Source: Antedon mediterranea (taxonomy: Eukaryota > Echinodermata > Crinoidea > Comatulida > Antedonidae). From it: DNA of 64,000 nucleotides. The notes beneath the pieces were generated by a model that worked only from the letters and a program-made list of their open reading frames with translations, had not been told where the DNA came from and made no database searches. Both the position numbers and the translations under genes were made by a program. Shown piece by piece: positions 1 through 12,900 of this stretch. Position 1 is the stretch's first letter, and each line of letters opens with the position of its first letter. The DNA lies in the NCBI RefSeq assembly GCF_964355755.1, contig NC_092673.1:8687001-8751000 (forward strand). Reading direction: 5' to 3'.

Positions 1-860
1 GTTCAAGTCGCTCAAAAAGATTGCCGACAGAAGACCGTAATTAATACAGACCTGGGTTTTTTGGCTTGAAACGCGATACTACTCGATGTTTTACCGCAAC
101 CTCTAACATGATATTTTTTAACTCAGTACGGCCGTCCATTAGAGGGTGGTGCATGCTCTGCTGAAGACAATAAAACAGTAATTAAGATCGTGTACCTGGA
201 TTTCCTCTATTTATATCTAAACTGTTCCCAGACTCCGATCCACTCGCATGTTTTTCCCACTCCAAATTCTGGTCGGCCCTTTTTCTTTACACAATATATT
301 AATCGTTTAAAAAAAGGCCTGACTGGTAAATCTTAACATGGAATATATATTTATTTTGCATATATTTTGTTGGTGTCCTAGCCCAGGTGTCGTTGTTTTT
401 ATAATTCGCTAACCCAAGGTAGGATTAAATAATTTATAGTGTTGGCCGCCGAAACTAGGCTAGCCTGAACTCTCTCTGTGTGAGCCGAGGTCCACGGGCC
501 CGATGTCGTCTTCCAACTTTAAATAGGCTTTAATTAGCGAATAATACATTGTTTGTGTGTATTGTCCATGCTTCTAAAGGCGTTAAAACAAACGACGTTT
601 AACGCTAGCGTGCGTCTAACGGCTACACAATTACAGTGGGCGGTGGGCGCTACAATACTAAATGCATATTTCAATTAGCTCTTTTACGATCGTTGCACGC
701 GTTAAACGATCAAGCTATCAACGGTGACCGTTTGACGCGGTTTGTACGTTTGGAAACATTTGGACATGACGCCTAATTGATTTGTACGGCTGTCATGTGA
801 ATAAAACAATTTGTAATTTACGCAGTTTTTTTTTGTATATTATTTTCAAATAAATTTAAA
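1..860. other. No gene recognised; possible upstream region
   Basis: AT-rich sequence with a few CpG-bearing patches. A GTGGGCGGTGGGCG stretch at about 637-650 resembles a GC box, and AACG/CGTT motifs repeat between 575 and 740. It could lie near the IVNS1ABP promoter, but no start site, TATA box or donor-bearing 5' exon can be fixed. Confidence 0.25.
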
Positions 861-1177
861 TTAACAGTAGAAAATATCTAAAATAACAATAATAATGTTT
901 ATGCAACTCATCTTTGATGATAGGTGTCTTTGAGCAGTATGTTTCGAGATGAATGAGGATCCTTCAGCATACTTCACAATGTCCTTTAAAGCCTGACCAC
1001 GGATTCGACCATCTCCCTTTATTTTCTCTATATACAGTACTTTCTGCAAACTTTGCACCAGATTTTCGTAACCATATCTCTGGCATTTATAATTTTTGTT
1101 TCATATCCAAAAATTGAAAAATTCCAAGCGTTGAATGTTGATAATTGTATAGGTTTTCCTTTTTCGGCCGCAGCCAT
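861..1177 (-). pseudogene. ZNF862/BED-like zinc-finger fragment, frameshifted
   Basis: On the minus strand an ATG in good context (AACATGGCTGCGG, at 1177) opens MAAAEKGKPIQLSTFNAWNF and runs through FGYE to KIWCKVC. Near 1040 the frame shifts by one base and continues as KIKGDGRIRG, a basic stretch, and SSFISKHTAQRHL. The C-x2-C followed by H-x(3-4)-H spacing and the order PIxLxTFNxWN, WCKVC, TKHxxxRHL are those of the N-terminal BED-like finger of ZNF862-type, hAT-derived proteins (established family knowledge, from memory). No transposase part follows, so it is a broken fragment. Confidence 0.45.
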
Positions 1178-1239
1178 GTTGACTCGGTGAATGTGACGGA
1201 ATAATGACAATAGTCTACTTGTTAATTTCATGTTATTTA

Positions 1240-2268
1240 TTCATTATCTAAATTCAGGATGTTGATTACAGGGTCACAGACGATTTGGTACCATGTTCCA
1301 GAAAAATAAGAACAATTAGCAGCCCTGTTATTTTGTCGGCTCTCTTTGATCTTCGTTGTCAGCGGGTAGTTGATAAAGCAGCTTAAAACTTTTCCCATAA
1401 ACAAACAAAAACATCTGACGTGTTCGCGAGATAAGACAATTCTTTGAATAGACACAGGTGTTACTTCAGAATGTTTTTAAAACGAAGAAAAACAACATAT
1501 TTTTAACAGTTATTTATTTGAAACGAAAATGTTTTTATAATACTGTATTTATTGTTATAGCATATTTATATACAAAACATACATACAAACAACACAACCA
1601 GCGCAGTGTTAGCGTAAATATAAAAACAAAATTGATTATCGGGAAAAAAAACACTGTTGCACGTGAAAGTGCATGATGTTGTATTATTAAAAATCATGAA
1701 TAGTTAATGTTTGGAATTAGAACAAATCTATCTAGAAAATATTTAAGAACTAATACTAGCATCCGTTATCCCGTTTCTATTGTACCACGTGATTTTTTCT
1801 CTCGGTTTCTTTGCTCTCTATGCATCAATGATCTCATTGGGTTTCTCACGCCTACACCCACGTCGTGTGTGCATGATGATGTTGAGTTCATGGATTTCTT
1901 TAATCCATGTTGAGTTTAACACAGTCGGTCCTATTTTAAGCGAAGCCGAGATCATGTATAATAATAGGTCTGGCAAACAAACCGCATGTTTGGTTTTTGG
2001 TGCTCTATGATTTAACAAAAGTTATAAATGAGTTTTGTATGTTGACTTCGTTCGCGTGTTATTATTGTACAGGCGGCGCGAAACGTAGGTTGTTTTTTTT
2101 TTTATAATGTCCATGATTTAAGGAGCGCGATTAGTTGCTCTCCTTAAATCTTGTTGAGGAGCGCGTTTTTGTGGATTGGCATGTTTGTTTGTTATCTGAA
2201 TAAAAAAACTAATGGAGTCATTTTCAATATGAAGTCTTTAATTTTGTTATTGTATGTATGTTCCCTAA
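1240..2268. other. No gene recognised
   Basis: AT-rich non-coding sequence without clear repeats. A short hairpin-like pair of ATTTAAGGAGCGC and TCTCCTTAAATC lies at about 2114-2150. Otherwise nothing can be supported. Confidence 0.3.
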
Positions 2269-2270
2269 TA

Positions 2271-3084
2271 GAGAGAAATGGCGAACCGTGATGACGTCAC
2301 TCAAATTTCACCGAGTGGGTATAGATTTTAAACAAACCATTTCGCCACATGTTTTTGTATGGGAAATTCCGATGGGTTGAGTTAAAAAGGTAGTTAGAAA
2401 AGAACGTTTAAAACACACATAATAGCAGTATCTTTTTTTTTTGCAACACCCTTAACAATTTTAATGTTATATGGGCAAATCTTAACATATTTTATTTCAA
2501 TTTGGATTGAATTAAGACGCGTTTTTGTTATACTGTACCCAGCAGCTCTAGGCCCTAGATAGTTTCGCTGATGCTATGTAGTACCTCGAGTAAGCCTACT
2601 CGAGCGAGCCTAGCACGGATTATCGGTTATTATAATAATAATAATAATATTGGAAATTCTTTATTGCATACTGTACTACTACTACTTTAGCTAGGGTGCT
2701 GCTAGGCATCTCCTAGCTAGGTAGTAAGACTAAATAGAGCATCTCTAGTAGACGTAGGCCTAGCATTTAGTTTAAGCTTGACAACTGCCATTTTGTTATG
2801 TGGCTACCGCCAGTAACGAATACTTGATATTAACACCATTCTACTATAATACTATAGGCCTAGTCTAATGTAGACCTACAGATATGAGATATTTTTAGGA
2901 ATATGATTGTGAATGATGGATGACTAAATACACAAATAGAAAAGAATTATGAGCGTTACAGCAACAACATTGGTTAGACGACGCCATGATTCACGTGTAT
3001 AAACATAGGAAATGTGCCACCCTCAACGGTTTGTTATGATTTTATACCCACTCGGATTTTAGACGTCGGTTCGCCATTTCTCTC
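2271..3084. mobile_element. 814-bp non-autonomous DNA element with TIRs, TA target
   Basis: The ends are inverted copies: GAGAGAAATGGCGAACCG at the left and its complement at the right, then a gap and a second matching block (CGAGTGGGTATA). A TA dinucleotide flanks each end (2269-2270, 3085-3086), the target of Tc1/mariner-type elements. There is no coding capacity. It lies about 590 bp before the first coding exon of IVNS1ABP. Confidence 0.7.
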
Positions 3085-3672
3085 TATTGTGTTGGTGTTT
3101 CACTGTAAGTGACCGAGTTTCATGCAACAAACTTGTTTATAAAAGATATTTTCATATTGTGATGTCTTGGCGTAGAAAGTTGATTAGAAATTCATTTTGC
3201 GCATTTTGAAATTTTAAATGCGCGTGTGTGCGTAACTTCTTGTGAAACATGCCATTTTTTAATCCTTAGAAAGTTTGCCCTTGATATGACTTCACCAATT
3301 GTCAATACAAAATGACTTTGGGTTTTTAATCTATGATCAATCAATGAAATTCATAAAATCGCTTGTAATTTACGCTGCACGACTCTAAAGTCAAAAAACG
3401 AAATGTACATTATAAATTTTGTATTTTTATGTATGCACACAGTTAGCTCTTTTTTTTGTTACTTATTAAAGATATTAAATTAATTCAATCAATCAACTGT
3501 ATCTGCATTTTTAGGCAGGTTTTATGAGTATCCTTGTGGCACTCATCAATGCATTGTGTCTCGCTGTTTTGTCATCAACCATCATAATTTGCTTTGTTAA
3601 AACCCATAAATCATGACAAATAAATTAATAGTGTACCCATTTAAACATTGAAAGGTGTTGTTTTTTTTTCAG
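3085..3672. other. Non-coding, upstream of first IVNS1ABP coding exon
   Basis: AT-rich and ending in the T-tract splice acceptor at 3672. Probably the 3' part of a 5' UTR intron. A GTAAGT at about 3104 could be a donor but nothing else supports it. Confidence 0.3.
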
Positions 3673-3970
3673 ACCAATATCCACGCGAGGAACAGGTAGC
3701 GGACATTATGCTAGTTTACAGCGACGACCAGGGACCTATGTCAACATTAAAATGCATGAATGAACTTCGTAAACACCGTCAAAATATTGATCTGATTCTT
3801 TCCGTTGGTAACCAGGAGATCCTTGCCCACCGTGCTGTGTTGTCATGTACGAGTCCTTACATCGCAGATTTGTGTCGTCGACAACATAGTGAGGGTTTAT
3901 TGATGCACAGTTTAGAAGGAGTTGATGCAAATGCTGTTGAAATGATTGTAAACTATTCTTACGTTTCACA
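3673..3970 (+). CDS. IVNS1ABP: IVNS1ABP coding exon 1 (BTB, first part)
   Basis: The acceptor follows a long T tract (AG at 3671-3672) and the donor GTAAGT is at 3971. The exon holds 35 nt before the chosen ATG at 3708, so at least one 5' UTR exon lies upstream and was not found. It codes residues 1-88 and ends after two bases of a Gln codon. Visible motifs are MNELRKHRQNIDLIL, the BTB beta strand, and LAHRAVLSCTSPY, the BTB dimer-interface helix region. Confidence 0.9.
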
Positions 3971-6900
3971 GTAAGTTTTTCTTTTTTTTTAATTTTGCAA
4001 TAATCATTTTTTCCATCTCATCCATACTGGATTTGCTAATAGAAAAACGGGAATAGGATTCCCATGATACTTGTTGTAGACTAATTTTACAATTTTGCGA
4101 AAATAATTTTTGAGCGTTGTATTATGGCATCAGTAACCTCTTTCCATTTAACAGTAAAAATTATTTAAACTTGTTCCATACAAATTGGTCAATACAATGG
4201 TCTGTGCAAAATGAAAAAAAAAATGGTATGCCATTGGCACTGCGTTAATGAGCTAGGAACGGGCTGTGATCAGTCAAGCGTAAAATCTAGTGGTCTTTTA
4301 GTGTTTATTTGTTGACCACATGTGCTTGTTTCAGGAAATGCAAGTTAATTACTGTGAAGTAATAATAAATGCATTAATATTAGTATTAATTAAGCTGTGT
4401 GTTGTGTTAAAATGGGACATTTATTTTATGAAAGAAGAACAAGTGTACATCTATCGGCCAACGTATGTTAAGGATGACATGTGACATGCTACGAATGCTG
4501 CGCGTAGCCTACGAATACTGCGCGTAGCCTACGCATTTTGTAAATTACGCCACACATAGACTACGTTACCTAAGCGTGGGAAAAGTTGCAGTAGTTTTTA
4601 TCTGTACTGTAATATTTATTTATTGCTTCATTTGCTTTTTTTAGTAGCCTTCTGGCACGCTTTTTTATGTTTTTAAAAATCCATATTTACGTCGTTCTTG
4701 GGATTTACTCTTTCGTCGGTAACATACGCACATCATCAAATGATTTCTAGGCGCAATTCAATGCTAGCTGCTTTGATCGTATAATACATTCAAGAAGGCT
4801 ACGATCGTTTCCTATTTGCTAGTGCGCTATAAAGTCTTATTTCACTTAACTTAATTAAGGTACAGCTGATATTTAGTTATTTCATAATGTTTTATGTATA
4901 GATTTTAAAAGTGCATGATTTGACAGGCTGAGACGCTGCTTTAGCCACGCGAACAACAATTTGTACATCGGTGCTAGAATGTTTTAGGCCCTACTTCGTG
5001 AGAAAGTCGAGTGACAAGGGATGTCACATGGTATTGTGATATCAGTACTGCGATACTGTATATCACATGGTGCTTTCACCGGCCGCCGCCGAGAGATGTA
5101 AACACGTGTTTTGTTACTGCCATGTCTCTCTTTCGATCTCTAGTATTGGCTGTTGTCTGAATCGTCTAAAATGTGGTAACTTGTATATTGTAAATAAAGT
5201 TTTCAGTTAAAACAATGATTGATTGTATTATTTTTCTTGTAAACATGTTATGTGTATTAAAAATTAAATATCAATGATATTTTCAATATCACATTGAATT
5301 AATCGACTCTCTATGGATCGGTGGGATTTACTCTTTCGTCGGTAAGATACGCACATCATCAAATGACAAAGGAGCGATTGATTTTCTAGGCGCAATTCAA
5401 TGCTAGCTGCTTTGATCATACAATACATTCAAGAAGAAGGCTACAATTGTTTTCCTATTTGCTAGTGCGCTATGAAGTCTTATTTCCGGGCAACTAGAGG
5501 TGTCTTACTAATGAATAGGCCTAGATTTATTTCATCGGTGTTTGTAATTAAACGCAAAAAAATGTTGGCTACGATCGTTTTAATGTTTGCTAACGCGCTA
5601 TGAGGTGTCGTTTCCGGCCAACTACAGTTGCCTACTGATGATAGGCATATTTTTTTTCATTTATCGCGTATGTTTACCTGCGGAAAAGTAGGCTACGATC
5701 GGGCTGTTTGCTAGCGCGCTAAGAAGTGTCCTTTCCGGCCAACTACAGAGTTGTCCTACTGATGAGTAGGCATTTTTTATTTCATCGGGGAATTCCCCTT
5801 GACGTTCATAATGAACGCAAAAAATGTTTCTTATCGCGTATGTTTACCGGCGGAAAAAGTAGGCTACGATCGTGCGGTTTGCTAGCGCGCTATGAAGTGT
5901 CTTTCTGGCCAACTAAACAGAGTTGTTCTACTGATGAGTAGGCCTAGTTTTATTTCATCGGTGAATTCCCCTTGACGTTCGTATTGAACACAAAAACATT
6001 TTTTTATCGCGTATGTTTACTGGCGTAAAAAGTATGCTACGATGGTTTTACAGTTTGCTAGTGCGCTATAAAGTTTGTTTCCGGCCAACTAGAGTTGTCC
6101 TACTGATGAGTAGGCTTAGATTAGGCCTATTTTTTTTTGCATTTAGGACTTCCCCCTGACGTTCGTAATGAATGAAAAAAATGTTTCTTTGCGTATGTTT
6201 ACCGGCGGAAAAAGTTGGCTACGATCGTTTTGTTGTTCGCTAGCGCGCTATAAGTGTTATTTCCGGCCAAACTAGAGGTGTCATTCAACATAAATGTTAT
6301 GTGCGAGAGTACCACTTCCGGCCATTCTAGGGTGTAAATTACCAAAAATCGCTTCGCCACAGCGGCCCCAACCATGGTGGGGCTGTGACTCAAGTACTTA
6401 GCGTGACGCTTGATGTGAATCCTGGGGAGAATGAGTTCCTTCCAAAGTGAAATATTGTTGTACAGAAGTAATATGTATACGCCCCATAAACAATTCTGTA
6501 CTACGCAGACAAAAATCAAAACGCCGACTTGTGGACTAAAATAAAAAAGACAATTAACTACAAACGTGGGGCATGTCTACAAAAAATCGTACATTTTCTA
6601 CCACCTTCAAAGAACCATAACTTTTAGAACAGATTGTTGGATTTCAATCATTTAAAAGTGAAATAATTCATTTAAATGTTTTCATTGGGATGCTTAATGT
6701 CATCTTAAATTGATACCCTCCGTAATATAGTGCAGTGTTATTTTTATATTATGTTTTTTTCCCTTTAAACCTAGTGTGATATAGCCTAGGTTAAATAATT
6801 AATTTCACTTGATAAAACATTGCCATTATGGTAGGAACATTAATAATATACTTCTGTTTATTTGCTTCTTATATTATTTTCCGTGTTATTAATCAAGTTC

Positions 6901-9900
6901 AAGAATTAATCAAATTTACATAATAGTCAAGAACTGTGGTAACATTCTATTCTGACAATGAACACTCTTCCATTAAAATATGTTGAATTCTACATGAATC
7001 TCCCATCCGAACTGTTGTCAAGAGTAAATTATACTAGTTCTTTTTTGTTGCCATTCTTATTGTCAGATTATTATACTGTAAGATCCTAATTGACGTCAGT
7101 TTGTAATTTAACCAGTATTAATATTAATTGGATATGTTTTGAAATTTGGAAATATTGTACAATTTTTGGAGGAAAATATGTTTTTGGATTGTGGCCATTT
7201 TTACATGTGATGATTTTGCCTATTAATTTAAACTGAATTAAATTTTTTCTAATCAATAATCTTTTTTTCCTTTGACAAAGTATAAAGTGTACAGTAATGT
7301 AGAGAATCTTGAAATTGCATGCAAGATAATATTACCATTAATACATGCAAATTATAACACATTTACACTGTCTTGTAAGATCTATCATTATAAAATGATG
7401 TGATTTTTGTTGGCAATACATTATGTGGCTTACTTGAGGCTACTGTAGTTTATTGTGAATTAGAAAACTATGATTCTTTATCTTGCCCACGTATCCACAT
7501 TGCATATAATACATCTGTAGGCTACTTTTTACACATTAGTTTGTCCTTCATTTGATCAAACCCTATTTTATTTTAAAAATTTGTGTAAAAACATGCATAT
7601 TTTTATGTATTATGCTCCTTAGTTTAATTCTTATGTCTATGAGAATGGGTGACAGTGACGGAGTCTCTATGTCATCCCTCGACCAAATCATACTTGTTTT
7701 ATATGTTTATGTACATACTGTACTGTGTTGGTTGAAATAAATGTTAAAATTTAAAAAAAAAACTTATTATGGCAGCTACTGTTAATAGTGTTGTATACAT
7801 TTTTCGCTAATCATATGCTATTACATCATATTGCCATCAACATTTTTACAATTGGATTTTCATATTCATTAGAGAGTGCCTTACTTATCCATGCTCAATT
7901 TAAATATTACACAATTCCATCTCACAACTGTTGTTACCATAATTTTTTATTTCAATGACCTAGTGGTTAAAAATTTGATCAAAAGTGAGTCATGTATAAT
8001 TTTTCAATCTCATGATAGATTTGTCTGTTGACAAATTATACTCCCAGTTCAGCACTTTACACATTATCTTCAGGTCATAGAATAGTGCTATTGTACCTTC
8101 AATTTCCATGCACATATTTCAATAACGTCCTTGTTGCGTTGCAAAACGTATGTGTATTTTAACTCACGTCTTGTGAGCGCTTATCTAACTAATGCCCTGA
8201 AGGCGGAAATATGTGACATTTAAAAGGTCTATTTTTTACATGATGCTGATAATCGAGATGCAATTCCCCCCATAGCTACACTTTTTGGGAAAGTTTTTTT
8301 TTTAAAGTTTTTAGAAAGCCAGACATTTCGTCATCATCTCAATTATTCTTAAAATAAAAGTTCATATGATGATTACATCATTAAATATTTTATATAACAG
8401 TTTTTAACCTTAACGATACTTTCCCTACAATTGTTGACATTTTATAAAACTAACATTCCCTGTTTTTTTTTTTGTGAGAATCCGTTTCAAATTGGGGAAG
8501 ACCGATATTTTCGCTGAAAAGTTATGGTTCTTCAATTTCATTTGCCTGCATGATCCATTGTATTACAGAAGCAAAACAAACATCAATCTTTGCGCAATCC
8601 ATGTTGGTATTTATAGCTTAAATTGTTCAAATAGACTAATAGTAAATATTTTACATTTTTACCACAGGGAAACTGATTATTAATTTATAAGAAAAAAGTA
8701 AAGATAAAAATTAATCAATTCCATTCAATACTGTACCTCTTTTTTTTTAAAGTAAGATCATCATGGAGAATAAACTTTAAAGATTGTTATGCTACCGTAT
8801 TGCAAATTTGTAACTCGGCTCGATCTTATCGTATGGCCGAGTCTAATCCCATGTTCTAAATTGATGCCACCCCCAATTTTATATGGCTACATCAGACACA
8901 AGACACAATGGAAAATCCATCGTTAATACAGTTGTATTAAATAATAAAATAATTGTTTAATATAAAATGACATTTTTTTTAGACTTGAGGTGCCACACAA
9001 TCAAGTAAAAGAGATCTACAAAGCTGCACGACATCTGGAGGTTTCACGTGTTAGGTCTGCATGTAAAGATCACATAGTCAGTTACCTTAGTGCAAAGAAC
9101 AGCTTAGGTAAGTTTTCATGGTTTAGTTTAGAAATAAGCTTTTTGTAGGATCATAAACATCATGCTTATATTAGAATAATAATAATAGTAATTTTAATTA
9201 ATAAAATATAAACTCTTTATGTTAATTTTAGAATCTATTAACTAAATTAATTTTTTAACTGAAGACAATCTTGTATTTTTTGTGTACAAACAAAACTGTT
9301 TTCAGCATTACAATGAGTTTCGCTGGATTCAATAGTCTACCAGTCGTAATAGATTCAGTTTCAACCTTCGCTTATTTTGAATACACTAAGCTAAATTTCC
9401 TTTAACACAAATTAGGAATGCGCTTATTTGCCGAAGCTCAAAAAGACAAGGATTTGATAGCAACCATTGACTCGTTTATCCTGGAGAATATCGAAGATAT
9501 CACATTAAGTAACGAATTTCATCAATTACCACGACTTCAGGTAAGCTACAAGTGGTTGGAGTAAGAAGCATTATTGATCTCAAAATGAGTCTAAGTATAT
9601 TTACACCTTTAAATGATCTTAATTCCAAAAGCAGATTATGATATAATATTTGATTCTAGAATTTGGCCAAAAAAAAAAAAAAATTATTGTGTTTGACACG
9701 TTTTGAGTAAAATCCCAAAAATAGGTAGGTCTGTAGGAAAATTTTTTTTTTTTCCCCAGACCAAAAAATGTGTTACCAGCAAAAAAATAACCAATTTACA
9801 CAAAAGATACAAAAAACACTTTTCATAGCACCCTAGGCTCACGATAGCTATAAATATAAACAAAAGTTTACAAAAAAAAGGGTTTATTAAATAACCGTAT

Positions 9901-12900
9901 GCCTAACTTTTTTAGGCATAGGCCTAGGTTCTACCTACCATTTTTAAAGCCAGAAACAATCAAGATCGAAATAAACTATTTCCGTGTTATATGCTACTTT
10001 CCCCAGTTAACACTATTTCAGATGAAAAATCTATATAATCTTATATTGTTTTATCCATATGTAATTACATTGGCATTAAATTCAAGATATAACATTAAAA
10101 TGCAGGGCGTTATGAGCCATATTTCGCCGATTTCTTATCGCGGGGAAATTCCCCACCAGGAGAGACATCAATCGTTCGATCGATCGAGGAGTAAGCCTAG
10201 ACTAGAGGCCTAACGTGCATGCGGGAACAGGTGGATTATCGCTATAAATAATAAGTTTGAACAAAAGAGCTTACAACAATCTTAGGTCAATTTTTATTAA
10301 ATGTATAGGCCTACTTGCTTGGCGAATCCATGCCTTTTAAGTTCGTAATCGGATCCTAGTACTGTACAGTAAAACCAAAAAGCACCGCAACAACCTTGTG
10401 TGATGTACGATCTGTTTTTAATTATGAGCGTGTTTAAAATTGTGATAACTATTAAAAACGTGTTTCAACCACTGTGTAATCAAAGTGTTTATTTAGTTAA
10501 AACTGCGATCCCCCAAAAATTAATAATCGCGTATTCCGGTTATCCTATGGTTGCACACTTCTTTTTTACACATCCGGTGGAGGTCAAATATATTCGCCAA
10601 TTTGAAAAGGCAATATATTTTCACTATTAGGTTTCACAATTGCCGTTAGGCTCACAAAAAAAAAAAATGCTGACCTTCATTTTTGTCAGTTTAGGGTTGG
10701 TCGGGCGTGGCCAACAATTTTTTTCTTTTGGCCGTATTCTAGTTCTAAATAAACAGATGAGAACAAATTAAATTTTTTTTAAACAAAATCAAAAAGTTCA
10801 TTAATTAACCTTATGTAGAAAAAGTATACAGAAAACTGAACCCCTATTAGAGACACCTTCAGAACACAACAAAGTGTTAACATCTTAATCTCTTAGTCTT
10901 ATTTTCTAGGTGATCATTTAGAATAAAATTATCACCTATTGTTATTATATGAAATATTTGTTTTTAGTTATTTCTCTCTATACAGATTTTGTGTAAAATT
11001 ATCCCAAAAAGTTAAATGATCACCAAAATTTCACAATATCTTTGAAATGTTTTAACTTACTAATAAGCTTTTCAGCATGATCACTCATCCGTGACGTCAT
11101 TTATACACTATTTTGTGAAATCACATTATCAATCATATAATCTCCATATCTCATTATCACATATCAATCAAATTCACTATATACATAAACTTCAGGTCAA
11201 GGGTAAAAATATTGGCAAATAAAAACACACGCATACATGGGACCATGTGTCAGAAATCAGGCGTTAACATTTTAAAAGCTCAAAATTATGTTTTGATCAA
11301 TTTAGAGCATGAATTAGGCAATTTATGTGCTTCAAAGGATTATTGCACAAAAACAAAAAGCATAAAAAATAATATTTTTTGTACAAATCATATTCCACTC
11401 ACCATCCTTAGTACATTCTCCAAATTTGAGTCAATTCCGACTTAAAATAAAGCTATAATGGGCAGGTTAAAATGACAAAAAGCACACATTAATTGCACAA
11501 AATTGCTGAAAAGGATAACAGAGTGCATCTCGCTTGTATGTGTTTTCTCTCAAATTATTATATGTTCTTTCTTAACCAATTATCTTTCTCATGAGTTGAT
11601 CCCATTTTCATTTTGATGACGTCATCATGTTTTGCTTGAATAATGTAGGTCATTTCACCTACACTTCGAATATCTTGCAACTCTTCAAAATTAAAGGTAA
11701 CCTTATGATTATAAATTAGTATGAAATTTAGATATGAATTCATATAAAAATTATGTTTTGACGTTATCATATGGCCAGTTGAAGTTAAAAAGTAGTTTTT
11801 TCATCTCTTAAGTTATACAAATTTCAAATAGTGAGCTTCTATGTGCCAAATTTTCTTCTAAATCTTATATTTATTTGCTAAATTCAGTATCTTCCGAAAT
11901 TGTCATCTTCAAGTTTATTTTGATAATGTCATACCCAAAAAGTAGAACATGATGTGGGTCCTCTAATTTCACCTTTGCTACACGGTATATAGATATACAG
12001 TATGTACATTCTATATGACACATAATAGTCAAAACTCGGTACTAAGCGTACAATATATGCATCAGGTCATAGGACGGCAAACATCAACTTTTTGTCATTG
12101 AATTACGTGCATGTTTTTAAAAATTAAATGTCAGTAAAATTATAAAAATGATCACCTATAATTGATAAGTGATGAATTAAATTCTAGTTTATTTATTTAT
12201 TATCTTACTGTAGCTAGTTTTTTGTGGGCAGGCTCCTATCGCAGGCACTTGAGGTTTCCTGAAGGTCCTTTTCATATTCTTTAAGTTTGTTTTACTCCTT
12301 TTCGTATTGTGTGTGTATTTTTTTTTGATGAGATGAATAAAGAGATTGATTTAGTCTTGACACATATTACCTTGTCATCCATTTCCAAGAAAGTGTCCCC
12401 ATAATAGAGGTACTTTCAAAATATTAATTATTTAATATTTTTTATATTTTACTGGTTATTATTGTATTTAGTTAATTAATTTCAAGTATAAATTGATCAT
12501 AGTAGCACATCATGTTTTCTGAATCAGATACAAATATATAAGATCGAAACAGTACTGTCTGCAGATTGGATATATATATATATATATATATATTTGGTTT
12601 TGTATACTTCATTCATTATATATCTCTTGCTTGTGTTAAGGTTTAATTATACAATTGGTTGATTTCTTCATTATCAAACATACTGTATATGTTTATAGCA
12701 TTACATCTGCTAATCTGTAGATATTTGATGTATAACCTATACATTAGACGTGTGTGCAATAACTATTAAGTCAACATAAATGGAATTCAAATTATCAAGA
12801 TGCTGGAAATGTATTTAGTTACAAAACTAATCTATTCAGAATGAACATTCATAGCATTACAGCTTGCGTATATTTGTGCACATAAAGATATGTCATGTAA

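Noticed and set aside
9899-10213. Plus-strand 104-residue frame
   Set aside because: It lies wholly inside a non-coding TIR element, with AT-driven composition.
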